Origin: a virus
Virus record (IMG/VR): IMGVR_UViG_3300037119_000577
Location: 1 to 57,597 of that record
Reading direction: 5' to 3' (one strand)
DNA: 57,597 bases
Below are positions 49,896-57,282 of the stretch, one piece after another; the first letter of the stretch is position 1, and each line of letters opens with the position of its first letter. The notes beneath the pieces are model-generated. The model was not told the DNA's origin and did no database searches. It worked only from the letters and a program-made list of their open reading frames with translations. The position numbers were made by a program, and so were the translations under genes.

Positions 49896-50128
49896 AAATC
49901 GTGCGGCCGATTCGTATGATGCGGGTAACGGCGGACGTAGGGCCAAAATACTGGTTGGTTAAGGTCGCGCCGCCCGGGCGTACGAACTGGATGCACGGAC
50001 TCTATTACTTTATTATGCGCGATGGGGGTAGTAAGCTTGATACGATTAGCGAACGCGCTCTAATTGAGTTCGGCTATCGGCCCGTTTGCGAACTCCAGGC
50101 CCTTTTCGCTATTGAGGAGACCCCGTGA
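49892..50128 (+). CDS. CPT-core family protein, longer variant, 78 aa
   Basis: GTG start overlapping the previous stop (GTGA), with GGGAGG upstream; the frame is open further 5' but the start decides. Core variant VCELQALFAIEETP at the C-terminus, with Glu-Leu in place of Pro-Thr. N-terminal half is basic and beta-like. Confidence 0.72.
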   Translation: MKIVRPIRMMRVTADVGPKYWLVKVAPPGRTNWMHGLYYFIMRDGGSKLDTISERALIEFGYRPVCELQALFAIEETP

Positions 50129-50373
50129 AATTCTTCCCCACGCAAGTCGACGACATAATTATGAATTTAGGCGGTAAGTACTTCTTGGTCGGAGAGCGTA
50201 TGTATAAGGAGAAATACTCCTTAGGGGCGCCGTGGGACCTCGTATCGCCGTCTGGGAGTTCGCCGTTCGGCCCTACAGAGTGGGACCGGTGGCGGAAGAG
50301 TTACGATCATCGTCTGATACGGTGTGATACGGTAAAGCTATTTTGCGGAGGGACCGATGTACGTAATCCATAA
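50125..50373 (+). CDS. CPT-core family protein, longer variant, 82 aa
   Basis: GTG start overlapping the previous stop, GAGGAG upstream. Core IRCDTVKLFCGG near residue 66. An N-terminal VDDIIMNLGGKYFLVGE segment suggests two beta strands ahead of the core. Confidence 0.74.
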   Translation: MKFFPTQVDDIIMNLGGKYFLVGERMYKEKYSLGAPWDLVSPSGSSPFGPTEWDRWRKSYDHRLIRCDTVKLFCGGTDVRNP

Positions 50374-50536
50374 ATCAGATGGGCGCGTGGAAAGGTTGTA
50401 CCGGGGAGACTACGGACAATTTTGGCGTGCCGGAGTGGGTCCGCATCATGTACGTCCGCTAAAATTGTGGACGTTCTATTGGTACGTTCACATTTGTCCC
50501 ACGGTGGAGATGATCATATCTAAGGAGAATTTCTAA
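50357..50536 (+). CDS. CPT-core family micro-protein, 59 aa
   Basis: GGAGGGACCG precedes the ATG at 50357, inside the previous gene. Core HICPTVEMII, with Ile in the last aromatic position, followed by SKENF. Ends in a TAATG overlap. Confidence 0.75.
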   Translation: MYVIHKSDGRVERLYRGDYGQFWRAGVGPHHVRPLKLWTFYWYVHICPTVEMIISKENF

Positions 50537-50739
50537 TGCGGATCGGTGATCTTCAAGTGGGCGATATTATTTGGGAAACCGAGTCCGGACTACTTAAAGG
50601 GGGCCTAGTTCTGAATTCTCGTCATTATATTTGTGAGACGAATCGTTTGGACCTACCCGCTCACGACCTAGATATTTCCTATCTGCGTGTAGTGCGGTGC
50701 CCGCTCTTGACGAAACTTTTCCCGGGGAGTCCGCTTTAA
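50536..50739 (+). CDS. CPT-core-like protein, divergent, 67 aa
   Basis: Starts by TAATG overlap. Core is a variant, RCPLLTKLFPGSPL, with an extra residue. The N-terminal DLQVGDIIWETESG is similar in style to the gene at 50125. Last member before the MoxR gene. Confidence 0.65.
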   Translation: MRIGDLQVGDIIWETESGLLKGGLVLNSRHYICETNRLDLPAHDLDISYLRVVRCPLLTKLFPGSPL

Positions 50740-50830
50740 AATTATGTTCTAAAGTTTTTCCGCGCGGGGTCGATAAGAAGTAAGTGAGTTGCGAAAGTCC
50801 ACTATTAATATCTTTACCGGAGTAACGTCG
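50740..50830 (+). other. Leader before the MoxR gene
   Basis: A 91-base gap in an otherwise overlapping array. It contains a T-rich stretch (AAAGTTTTTCC), a TATTAATATC word and GGAG ahead of the ATG at 50831. An internal promoter is possible but no clear -35/-10 pair was found. Confidence 0.35.
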
Positions 50831-52069
50831 ATGAATCTTAAAGAGTACCGCGAGGCGCTGCCCCTACTGTTCCAGGCACGCGTAACGTCACTTTGCTGGT
50901 CATTTCACGGAGTTGGAAAGAGTTCCGTTCCGCAACAATTTGCGGACGAGGGGGGCCATAAGCTAGTCAATTACCGTCTCGGCAATGTGGAGGCCGGGGA
51001 ACTTCTAGGTATCCCGACCGAGGTTATTGACCAGTACAATTCGGCCAATAAAGTCGCCACTCGCAACCTAATGCCCGAGTGGCTTAAAGATATGATCGCC
51101 TTTTGTGTAGCTAATCCGGATAAATATGGCATTCTACACTTGGACGAGATCAACCACTGCAGAAAAGACATGCAGTCATTCGTTTTCCAAATGTCCCTGG
51201 ATCACCGCCTGCACGAAACGGACTTCCCACCGAACCTTCATGTGATTTGTTCAGCAAACCCCCCTACGGACGACTACGCGGGCGTGTTCGACTTTTCCAA
51301 CAAGGCGCTCTTAAGCCGCTTCTGTCATATTAAGCTTCAGCCCACCTCCTCGGAATGGCTCGAGTATGCGCGCTTCAAAGAGTTCGACGCCGACGTGGTC
51401 GACTATATTGCTCTTAATCCGGAGCAGCTCGACCCGGTCCTTCAGCCGTTCTCCGTGGACGAATACGCGAACCGGAACCGCCGAAGTTTCGAGTTCTTCT
51501 CGAGGCTCCGGAAGCTGGGCGCCTCGAATGAGCTTCTGATGGGTATCATCGGTTCGGCGAACGTACTCGCTTTTAATAAGTGGCTCGACGAAGCCCGGGA
51601 AAAGTCCATTGTGGGTGCGGACATTCTCGACGGCTATTCGAAGGTCCAAGATCGGGTGCGCGAACTTGTGAAGGCGGGTAAAATCGCCTCCCTGACCACG
51701 ATAACCGCGTCCCTGGTGTCCGCAATCGAGCCGATCCCCGAGGCGGCCTTCGTCGACCAAGTGGACCGTGTGCGCAATGTGGCGGCCTTTATTTGCGACT
51801 TGCCCCCGGACATCGGTTGGGCCGCTGCGAGTCAGATCGTATTCCTTCCCGCCGCCCACTACGGTCCCGACAAGCCCACCGGCAAGGAGCCCACCCAAAC
51901 GCCCGGATCGATGTGGGGCCCCCACACGTGTCCGGAGCTTTACGAAACCGTAAAAGCGTGGAAGGAAGCGGGCATCGACAAGAAGCACCAGGCCGCGGAA
52001 GAGACGAAAGCCAGAGAGGCCGAAGTTGCCGCAGAAGCCCCAGTCGCCAAAAAGAAAAAGAAGGCTTAA
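50831..52069 (+). CDS. MoxR-type AAA+ ATPase, 412 aa
   Basis: Walker A is FHGVGKSSVPQQ, Walker B ILHLDEINHC, sensor 1 VICSANPPTDD, and an arginine-finger-like LLSRFCHIKL follows. Together these are typical of the MoxR subgroup. The C-terminus ends in a Lys/Ala-rich tail (AEAPVAKKKKKA). The ATG at 50831 is preferred to the in-frame TTG at 50789. MoxR ATPases act with VWA proteins; one lies 370 bases downstream. The pair may remodel or disassemble protein complexes in the infected cell. Confidence 0.85.
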   Translation: MNLKEYREALPLLFQARVTSLCWSFHGVGKSSVPQQFADEGGHKLVNYRLGNVEAGELLGIPTEVIDQYNSANKVATRNLMPEWLKDMIAFCVANPDKYGILHLDEINHCRKDMQSFVFQMSLDHRLHETDFPPNLHVICSANPPTDDYAGVFDFSNKALLSRFCHIKLQPTSSEWLEYARFKEFDADVVDYIALNPEQLDPVLQPFSVDEYANRNRRSFEFFSRLRKLGASNELLMGIIGSANVLAFNKWLDEAREKSIVGADILDGYSKVQDRVRELVKAGKIASLTTITASLVSAIEPIPEAAFVDQVDRVRNVAAFICDLPPDIGWAAASQIVFLPAAHYGPDKPTGKEPTQTPGSMWGPHTCPELYETVKAWKEAGIDKKHQAAEETKAREAEVAAEAPVAKKKKKA

Positions 52070-52086
52070 TCCTTTTAGGAGATCTC

Positions 52087-52299
52087 ATGTATATTATGTT
52101 GTATGTTATTGTACCTATCGGCTACAACGATAAGACAGACTGGGTCGATTTTATGGACGTTCAGTGCGCGGGCCCCTTTGATACTGAGGAGGCGATGCAC
52201 GAATTCGATATACCGCTATTAAGTGGTACCTGCGCCCCGCTTAAATTTTTCCGCCTAGATCCTGCGACGGGCCTATACGCGCCGTATCTTCCAGAATGA
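52087..52299 (+). CDS. Divergent CPT-core-like protein, 70 aa
   Basis: AGGAG precedes the ATG. It contains GTCAPLKFFRLDP near residue 48, which keeps the Cys and the Leu-x-Phe-Phe spacing but lacks Thr. The N-terminus (MYIMLYVIVPIGYND) is hydrophobic. It is coupled to the clear family member at 52296. Membership is tentative. Confidence 0.55.
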   Translation: MYIMLYVIVPIGYNDKTDWVDFMDVQCAGPFDTEEAMHEFDIPLLSGTCAPLKFFRLDPATGLYAPYLPE

Positions 52300-52439
52300 G
52301 AGTCTACTGGTCTCGCATCCGCGGCGACTACGGCCGCAACGTTGAGAATCCGGGTATGCGGGAGCTTTTCTGGGAGCATATCCCCTTAGAAGAAATCGCG
52401 TGCCCCACGGTTGGCCTATTTTTAAGGGAGTACTCTTAA
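52296..52439 (+). CDS. CPT-core family micro-protein, 47 aa
   Basis: ATGA overlap at its start and TAATG overlap with the VWA protein gene at its end. Begins MRVYWSRI, core IACPTVGLFLREYS. Being sandwiched between the two ATPase-system genes ties the family to that system. Confidence 0.77.
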   Translation: MRVYWSRIRGDYGRNVENPGMRELFWEHIPLEEIACPTVGLFLREYS

Positions 52440-53593
52440 TGGATATTAATCCCCTCGAGCGCGCGATCATGCACTTGATTCGCGAGGAGCGCTGGTACGC
52501 CGAAGTGATCATGCAACTGGACCGTAAGGAGGACCCCAAAATCCCGGGAGGCACCGCCGCGGTGGGTATTCGCCCCCGGCCCACCCTCTACTATCATCCG
52601 GATCTATTTGCGAATAACGACTTACAGACGAACGTCCAACTCCTTAAACACGAAGTGGTCCATCTTCTTAATCAGCACTTAACGCGCACGGGCGGAACGA
52701 TGAACCGCCTCCAGAACGCGGCTGCGGACCTCGCCGTTAATTCCTTTATCGACGGCTTTCAGGGCCTTAAGACGAAGGACCCCGACGGCCAGTGGACCTT
52801 CAAGAAGGGGTGCACGGTCGAGAATATGAAGGACCAGTTTCCGTCATTGATCAAGGGGCAGACTATGGAGTGGTACATTGCCGCTCTCAAGCAGGACGGC
52901 GCAACCGAGGGGGGTGCTCCCGACACGTCCGACGATCACTCGAAGTGGTCCGAGGGCGACTCGTCCGGGTCCGAACTCGAGGAGTACGCCGTCAAAGGGA
53001 TCATGCAAACCGCGGTCGAGCGCACCCAGCGCGCCGGGGGGCAGGTTCCCGACGGTCTTCGGGACCTCCTTAAGAGCTTGCTATCAAGTAAGAGCCAGTG
53101 GCAGCGGGAGCTTCAACGGTTCCCCCAAGATGCTGAAATCGTGGGCACTGAAGATACGTGGCGCCGCAGGAATCGGAGGTTGGGATCTATAGTTCCCGGG
53201 TCCAAGAAGGTCCGCAAAGTCAAGGTGTGCGTGGGTATTGATGTATCCGGATCGGTGGACGGGCCTCTGTTGCAGCTTTTTTACGCGGAAATCGACAAAA
53301 TCGCCCAACATGCCGAAGTGGTAGCGAGTTTCTTTGACCATTGCGTGCAAAAAACGCTCCCGTGGTCTGAAGTGCGCAAACTTTCCAAAATTCCGGGCGG
53401 GGGCGGTACCTGTTTTCAGCCGATGCTCGACGAGGCCACAAAGATTAAAGCTGATGGGCTAATCATGTTAACTGACGGCATGAACGGGGACACGATCACC
53501 CGGCCGAAGTACCCGGTAATCTGGGCCGTCCCGGAACAGTACAACTACGTGCCCCAATTCGGAAAGTTGGTCAATATTGCGGATCCGAAATGA
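52439..53593 (+). CDS. VWA domain protein with metallopeptidase-like N-terminus, 384 aa
   Basis: The N-terminal half has HEVVHLLNQH (an HExxH zinc motif plus third His) as in the DUF2201-type metallopeptidase domain. The C-terminal half is a VWA domain: VGIDVSGSVDG (MIDAS D-x-S-x-S), GGGGTCFQPM (Thr) and MLTDGMNGD (Asp). The middle is acidic and Ser/Gly-rich. This family is the usual partner of MoxR AAA+ ATPases. The start is the ATG at 52439 (MDINPLERAI), coupled to the preceding micro-protein gene. Confidence 0.84.
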   Translation: MDINPLERAIMHLIREERWYAEVIMQLDRKEDPKIPGGTAAVGIRPRPTLYYHPDLFANNDLQTNVQLLKHEVVHLLNQHLTRTGGTMNRLQNAAADLAVNSFIDGFQGLKTKDPDGQWTFKKGCTVENMKDQFPSLIKGQTMEWYIAALKQDGATEGGAPDTSDDHSKWSEGDSSGSELEEYAVKGIMQTAVERTQRAGGQVPDGLRDLLKSLLSSKSQWQRELQRFPQDAEIVGTEDTWRRRNRRLGSIVPGSKKVRKVKVCVGIDVSGSVDGPLLQLFYAEIDKIAQHAEVVASFFDHCVQKTLPWSEVRKLSKIPGGGGTCFQPMLDEATKIKADGLIMLTDGMNGDTITRPKYPVIWAVPEQYNYVPQFGKLVNIADPK

Positions 53594-53727
53594 AAATATG
53601 GGGATGGGACGCTACGTATAATTCGTGGGTGTTAATCGGACGTAACGCGTGTCGCGCCTGGCCCATTTGGAGTGGGCACTTTATAGCATGCCCTACTGTA
53701 GCTCTACTAATACAGGATCCGAAATGA
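53590..53727 (+). CDS. CPT-core family micro-protein, 45 aa
   Basis: ATGA overlap with the VWA gene. Begins MKIWGWDAT, core IACPTVALLIQDPK. The last codons and following start (GGATCCGAAATGAAAA) duplicate those at the VWA gene end, suggesting the gene arose or moved by recombination there. Confidence 0.76.
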   Translation: MKIWGWDATYNSWVLIGRNACRAWPIWSGHFIACPTVALLIQDPK

Positions 53728-53864
53728 AAAACGGAATTCAGGGTGTCGTCTGGTGGCGCGAGTTCGGTGATTATCCGAACCCATGGCGGTCCAGGTTTAT
53801 GGTGGACTCCGGAATTGCTGAACGGCTCTGGTGTGAAACGTGCAAACTGATGGGGACTAAATGA
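53724..53864 (+). CDS. CPT-core family micro-protein, CxxC form, 46 aa
   Basis: ATGA overlap. N-terminus MKNGIQGVVWWREF; core LWCETCKLMGTK, with a second Cys giving CxxC. Coupled at both ends. Confidence 0.76.
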   Translation: MKNGIQGVVWWREFGDYPNPWRSRFMVDSGIAERLWCETCKLMGTK

Positions 53865-54013
53865 TTTTTCGCTCAAAAAGTGTTTGGTGGCGCCCTTTTA
53901 ACGACCCACAAGCGGGGCCGGAGACGTGCCCTTACGATTTCTACACCAACTCGTACGTCGCCGAGGGTCTATACTGTCCCACGTGTAAGCTTTTCGCCAC
54001 TCGAGGCACTTAA
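53861..54013 (+). CDS. CPT-core family micro-protein, CxxC form, 50 aa
   Basis: ATGA overlap at start, TAATG at end. Begins MIFRSKSVWWRPF, core LYCPTCKLFATRGT. The N-terminal VWWR motif resembles the preceding gene, a sign of local duplication. Confidence 0.77.
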   Translation: MIFRSKSVWWRPFNDPQAGPETCPYDFYTNSYVAEGLYCPTCKLFATRGT

Positions 54014-54150
54014 TGTACTGGTTCACCATAAATGGGGGGCCTGAATGGGAATATTATATACCCGGGCGCTCCGGCGACACGGTCTACAGCAACGAAACGA
54101 TATGCGAAACGTGCCGACTCTTTTTACGCGAGTCTACTCATAATGCTTGA
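54013..54150 (+). CDS. CPT-core family micro-protein, CxxC form, 45 aa
   Basis: Begins MYWFTINGG, core TICETCRLFLRESTHNA. Its stop overlaps the ClpP-like gene start by eight bases. Third CxxC member in a row. Confidence 0.77.
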   Translation: MYWFTINGGPEWEYYIPGRSGDTVYSNETICETCRLFLRESTHNA

Positions 54151-54679
54151 CCAAATACACGAATTTAACATCGATCGCCGTAAGCGCACTCTCTATTGCT
54201 TATACGAGTCCATCGACGGCGCGGCGGCGAATCAATTCCTTAAAAATCTTGATTACCTCAATCGCACCAAGGGCCGGATCCGCGTATACTTTTCCACCAG
54301 CGGCGGTTCGGTGATCGACGGTCTCACGATGTACGAGGCGATCCGGCGGTCCGCCAATCCCGTAGATATCATTATTACCGGCGCCGTCCAGTCGATCGGG
54401 GCGTTTATTATCCAAGCCGCCCATCGCCGCCTGATTGAGCCCACTGCCTATATCATGTATCATTCCGGGACGTTCCAGACTTCGGAAACCGCCGTGGACG
54501 AGGTCGCTAAAGAGGCCTTGTTTACTCGCGACCAATTCTCGATGATCGACTCCTTGATGTATGCGCGTATCAAGCCAAAGATGTCCCTCGATGCGTTTCG
54601 GGAAGCCGTGAGGAGATCTATTTGGCTTGATGCTAGGCAAGCTTTGAAGGCGGGATACGTGGACGAGGTGCTTAAATGA
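54143..54679 (+). CDS. ClpP-like serine protease, 178 aa
   Basis: FSTSGGSVIDGLTMYEA (oxyanion loop), GAVQSIGAFIIQAA (nucleophile Ser), AYIMYHSGTF (His) and DARQALKAGYVDEVLK (C-terminal signature) fit the ClpP fold at the usual length. No signal peptide, so cytoplasmic. The ATG at 54143 is chosen; the frame open to 54032 overlaps the neighbour. Embedded in the CPT array, it may degrade or process substrates delivered by host chaperones or by the MoxR/VWA pair. Phage prohead proteases of this fold exist, but it is far from the capsid genes. Confidence 0.82.
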   Translation: MLDQIHEFNIDRRKRTLYCLYESIDGAAANQFLKNLDYLNRTKGRIRVYFSTSGGSVIDGLTMYEAIRRSANPVDIIITGAVQSIGAFIIQAAHRRLIEPTAYIMYHSGTFQTSETAVDEVAKEALFTRDQFSMIDSLMYARIKPKMSLDAFREAVRRSIWLDARQALKAGYVDEVLK

Positions 54680-54957
54680 AAACTCTTTGGCTGTGGGCGG
54701 ATCCGCTGTCCGATAATGACAGCCCAAGAGCCACGTCGAATGCCGGATTGACTATAGGCGAACGTCGATTCGTCAAAATTGCGCAAGATAACGACAGTCA
54801 TATCAATGATCAAGCCGTTAAGCACGCCAACCATGGTTGGATCACCTCCAACACCATCGGAGTGCGCCTCGATCCGAATTCGAGCAGTTCCGCCTGGTGG
54901 GTTGCGCGAGAGAACTTGTCGATCTGCTGTCCAACCCTTTTTCTGATGGGTATCTAA
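54676..54957 (+). CDS. CPT-core family protein, longest variant, 93 aa
   Basis: ATGA overlap with the ClpP-like gene. Begins MKTLWLWADPL; the core ICCPTLFLMGI is the C-terminus. The 70 residues between are polar. The longest clear member. Confidence 0.72.
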   Translation: MKTLWLWADPLSDNDSPRATSNAGLTIGERRFVKIAQDNDSHINDQAVKHANHGWITSNTIGVRLDPNSSSSAWWVARENLSICCPTLFLMGI

Positions 54958-55194
54958 ATGTGGTATCATTATATAGACTCGAAAACACCAATGCTCCGGG
55001 CCCTTCCAACCGATAAGATCGGCGCGCGTGCAGTTAGTGAGTTTATCAGTACGCCCGCTTATAGGACCAAGTACATCTGTCTACGAACTTTCCGCAACGA
55101 CCCGACGTCCGCAGCCTTTTATGAACGCCGTTACTATGAGGCCTTCTGCCCTCTGGTGCGCTTAATGGACGAGGTAGCCCGTGGTGTGGGTTAG
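54958..55194 (+). CDS. CPT-core family protein, 78 aa
   Basis: ATG directly after the previous TAA. Begins MWYHYIDSKT; core variant AFCPLVRLMDEVARGVG. Basic middle part. The next gene starts 11 bases before its end. Confidence 0.72.
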   Translation: MWYHYIDSKTPMLRALPTDKIGARAVSEFISTPAYRTKYICLRTFRNDPTSAAFYERRYYEAFCPLVRLMDEVARGVG

Positions 55195-55339
55195 GACAAA
55201 TCATGGTGTAATCTGTGCAGTACGACATTCGCAAAACGAGTACGGCGGATATAAATATGTCAACTCGCGCGTGTCGTGGGATTTTGCGAAAAGTTTCAAG
55301 GTCTACTGCCCAACTTCCGCAATGTTATTCGGAGGTTAG
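55184..55339 (+). CDS. CPT-core family micro-protein, 51 aa
   Basis: GTG start within the preceding gene, GAGG upstream. Begins (M)WVRTNHG, core VYCPTSAMLFGG at the C-terminus, with one extra residue. Opening WVR is shared with the next gene. Confidence 0.74.
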   Translation: MWVRTNHGVICAVRHSQNEYGGYKYVNSRVSWDFAKSFKVYCPTSAMLFGG

Positions 55340-55342
55340 CCG

Positions 55343-55489
55343 ATGTGGGTCCGGTTCAGTCACGTGAGCGATGCGGTGCGGTCATTCTGCGTCAATTGGG
55401 ACATCTTTAATACATGTTATAAAAACAAGTCTACGGTCCTAAAGTTTTGCTGCGAGACTGCCGATATGTTTAGAGTGGGAGGTGACTAA
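55343..55489 (+). CDS. CPT-core family micro-protein, 48 aa
   Basis: GGAGG lies upstream. Begins MWVRFSHV; core FCCETADMFRVGGD. Ends with a TAATG overlap into the amber-containing copy. Confidence 0.76.
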   Translation: MWVRFSHVSDAVRSFCVNWDIFNTCYKNKSTVLKFCCETADMFRVGGD

Positions 55490-55644
55490 TGTTTTAGTGG
55501 CGCGCGGGTCCCGGAAAGCACTTAAACGGGAAATGGTACAACTTCGAATACGCTAAAGCTAATGCCGTAATAGTTTCCGGTCAAGAAGTGTGCCCGACCG
55601 TCCGCCTGTTCGTGAGGATCTGGGATGTGGATGTATCACCGTAG
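55489..55644 (+). pseudogene. CPT-core family copy with amber codon at position 3
   Basis: ATG TTT TAG TGG, then an uninterrupted frame (WRAGPGKHLNGKWYNF) to the core VCPTVRLFVR and a stop. Other copies have Trp at this place (MFWR, MFWY, MYWF), so one G to A change explains the TAG (55495-55497). No in-frame ATG follows, so the copy is broken unless the amber is read through. Confidence 0.75.
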
Positions 55645-55789
55645 CGACCCCCTGCAATTCGGTAAAATGCAGCCGATGTACGAATATCGCTATATTACGT
55701 TAAGTGTAAATCAGTATTACCAGATTTCCGGATCGTCTAAGATATTCACGTACTTCTGCGATACGTGCGAAATGTTGCGAGGCGCCTGA
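55625..55789 (+). CDS. CPT-core family micro-protein, CxxC form, 54 aa
   Basis: AGGATC upstream of the ATG at 55625. Begins MWMYHRSD; Tyr-rich middle; core YFCDTCEMLRGA. Its start is inside the end of the amber copy, so it does not depend on that copy's first stop for coupling. Confidence 0.75.
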   Translation: MWMYHRSDPLQFGKMQPMYEYRYITLSVNQYYQISGSSKIFTYFCDTCEMLRGA

Positions 55790-55959
55790 TGTGGATCTTG
55801 GCGGGGGGTATGTTGGGAAAGGTGCGCGCCGATCTGCGGGATCATTGGCCACATATTTACGTTGCGGAAATGGTGTACAAGTTTCGCGGATATTCGACAA
55901 GTCTACGAGTGGATGATTTCATATTCGTGTGCCCAACCGTTGAACTATTTAAGAGGTAA
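55789..55959 (+). CDS. CPT-core family micro-protein, 56 aa
   Basis: TGATG overlap. Begins MWILAGGML; core FVCPTVELFKR. Last member before the unrelated 113-aa gene. Confidence 0.76.
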   Translation: MWILAGGMLGKVRADLRDHWPHIYVAEMVYKFRGYSTSLRVDDFIFVCPTVELFKR

Positions 55960-55962
55960 CTA

Positions 55963-56304
55963 ATGAATCTCAGTAAAATGCTTAAGAGAGTCAAGAAGCG
56001 CGAAGCTCTAAAATTGGCTGGTCATCTCGAATCTTTGGGGGCCGCCTTCTGCCGCGATCAGGAGATCCCGCCCACCGACGCGATGCTGATCTCCAAGCGG
56101 CGAGAAGACGGGTCCACAGAGTACTTCTTTGAGCGCAAGATCGATAAGGTGGACCTTAACGAACTCCACGACGATATCCGCCTAGTGTTCGACTTTGCCT
56201 TTAAGAAGTCGTGGGGCCCCGACGTGACCGACGAGGAGGCCGAGCAGTTAAAATCGGTCATGGAAAAGTACCGCGAGGACTATGAATCCCAGGAGACCAA
56301 ATGA
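55963..56304 (+). CDS. Hypothetical protein in the CPT array, 113 aa
   Basis: Not a CPT member. Basic N-terminus (MLKRVKKREALKLAG), then an acidic, helical C-terminal half (KVDLNELHDDIRLVFDF; ending DYESQETK). Preceded by AAGAGG. Coupled to the next micro-protein by ATGA. Function unknown. Confidence 0.68.
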   Translation: MNLSKMLKRVKKREALKLAGHLESLGAAFCRDQEIPPTDAMLISKRREDGSTEYFFERKIDKVDLNELHDDIRLVFDFAFKKSWGPDVTDEEAEQLKSVMEKYREDYESQETK

Positions 56305-56444
56305 TCGTTATCTGGGAGTACGCCGGTAAAATTTCCCACCGATATACGTGGACGGACGTGACCTATGTGCGCGCCTCCTACGCAATAGGTCCGCACCACT
56401 GGACCCCCTGGTGCCCTACGGTGGCGCTGATGGTGGGCCTATGA
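56301..56444 (+). CDS. CPT-core family micro-protein, 47 aa
   Basis: ATGA at both ends. Begins MIVIWEYAG; core PWCPTVALMVGL is the C-terminus. Confidence 0.76.
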   Translation: MIVIWEYAGKISHRYTWTDVTYVRASYAIGPHHWTPWCPTVALMVGL

Positions 56445-56605
56445 GGTACGTTGTATGGTTTAAATGGTCCGGCGATCCCGGAATCCGCGGAAGCGGGCTA
56501 CCGGCGTTCTATCAGTGCGATCCTATCTCGCATAACGTGCGCGAGGGATTGCGGGTCCCCTGCTGCCCAACCATCTCCTGCTTCAACTACAAGAGTCGCA
56601 TATGA
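56441..56605 (+). CDS. CPT-core family micro-protein, 54 aa
   Basis: ATGA at both ends. Begins MRYVVWFKWSG; core PCCPTISCFNYKSRI, with Cys in the Leu position. Confidence 0.75.
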   Translation: MRYVVWFKWSGDPGIRGSGLPAFYQCDPISHNVREGLRVPCCPTISCFNYKSRI

Positions 56606-56769
56606 AGCCCTGGTCCATGTGGTTGTGGGACTGTATCAGGGGCGATTGGCGATGGGTCGACGCGGGTAAACTGTGTCACGACATTCCACCGCACCTGGTG
56701 TTCGACGCGATCAGAAACCATAACTCGGTGATCCGGATCGCGTGCCCCACCACACGGCTACTCGTTTAA
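56602..56769 (+). CDS. CPT-core family micro-protein, 55 aa
   Basis: Begins MKPWSMWLWDC, the most Trp-rich start; core IACPTTRLLV is the C-terminus. ATGA overlap with the previous gene. An intergenic gap with a promoter follows. Confidence 0.76.
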   Translation: MKPWSMWLWDCIRGDWRWVDAGKLCHDIPPHLVFDAIRNHNSVIRIACPTTRLLV

Positions 56770-56795
56770 TATCATTAACTATTTAACATTAATAC

Positions 56796-56825
56796 TTGAC
56801 AGAGGTTATTTTTGGGTGATATAAA
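56796..56825 (+). promoter_or_regulatory. Sigma70-type promoter inside the CPT array
   Basis: TTGACA (56796-56801), 18 bases, TATAAA (56820-56825). The spacer holds ATTTTTGGGTG as in the promoter at 245-274. It would serve the last four micro-proteins. The TTG start at 56812 lies inside it, so a transcript from here would use a later start or begin at the next gene. Confidence 0.6.
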
Positions 56826-56967
56826 GAACAAATATCGGTTGTGGTTAGGCCTCGCGGCAGAGTACCGCGGGCACGGTATCATCTACGCGCACGGGTTCAG
56901 ATCCTGGGTTAGTGCGTCAACCTGGTTTCCGGCCTGCTCCACGGTCGAGATCTTCGGTGGCATATAA
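56812..56967 (+). CDS. CPT-core family micro-protein, 51 aa
   Basis: The TTG at 56812 has GAGG upstream; another in-frame TTG at 56839 (giving MWLGLAAEY) would fit the promoter position and the M-W habit of the family. Core PACSTVEIFGGI. Confidence 0.65.
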   Translation: MGDIKNKYRLWLGLAAEYRGHGIIYAHGFRSWVSASTWFPACSTVEIFGGI

Positions 56968-57136
56968 TCACCTGTGGCTATCGCGCGGTAAGCGGGTCCG
57001 CACTCGTCGGGATAGGTACTTTAAAAACTTCTGGGACGAGTTGGAAGATACTTGCCTATATCTCCAGGCGCCCGGCCCCGATCGATTGGCGTGCGACCTC
57101 TGTTACCTTTTCCTGAATAACGAGGATACCCGATGA
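56957..57136 (+). CDS. CPT-core family micro-protein, CxxC form, 59 aa
   Basis: GTG start 11 bases inside the preceding gene. Begins (M)AYNHLWLSRG; basic middle; core variant LACDLCYLFLNNEDTR. Confidence 0.7.
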   Translation: MAYNHLWLSRGKRVRTRRDRYFKNFWDELEDTCLYLQAPGPDRLACDLCYLFLNNEDTR

Positions 57137-57282
57137 ATAATTCCCTATATATGTACTGGTGCGTTTACAAGGGCCAAGTTATTAAGATCGAGAACCCGCG
57201 TACCCGATCGGGCTTCTATTTTAAGCGCGAGGAGCAAGTGTGCGAAACGATTCAGCTATTCTTCGTGGGAGACTTCCGCTAA
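57133..57282 (+). CDS. CPT-core family micro-protein, 49 aa
   Basis: ATGA overlap at start, TAATG at end. Begins MNNSLYMYWCVYKG; core QVCETIQLFFVGDFR. Confidence 0.76.
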   Translation: MNNSLYMYWCVYKGQVIKIENPRTRSGFYFKREEQVCETIQLFFVGDFR

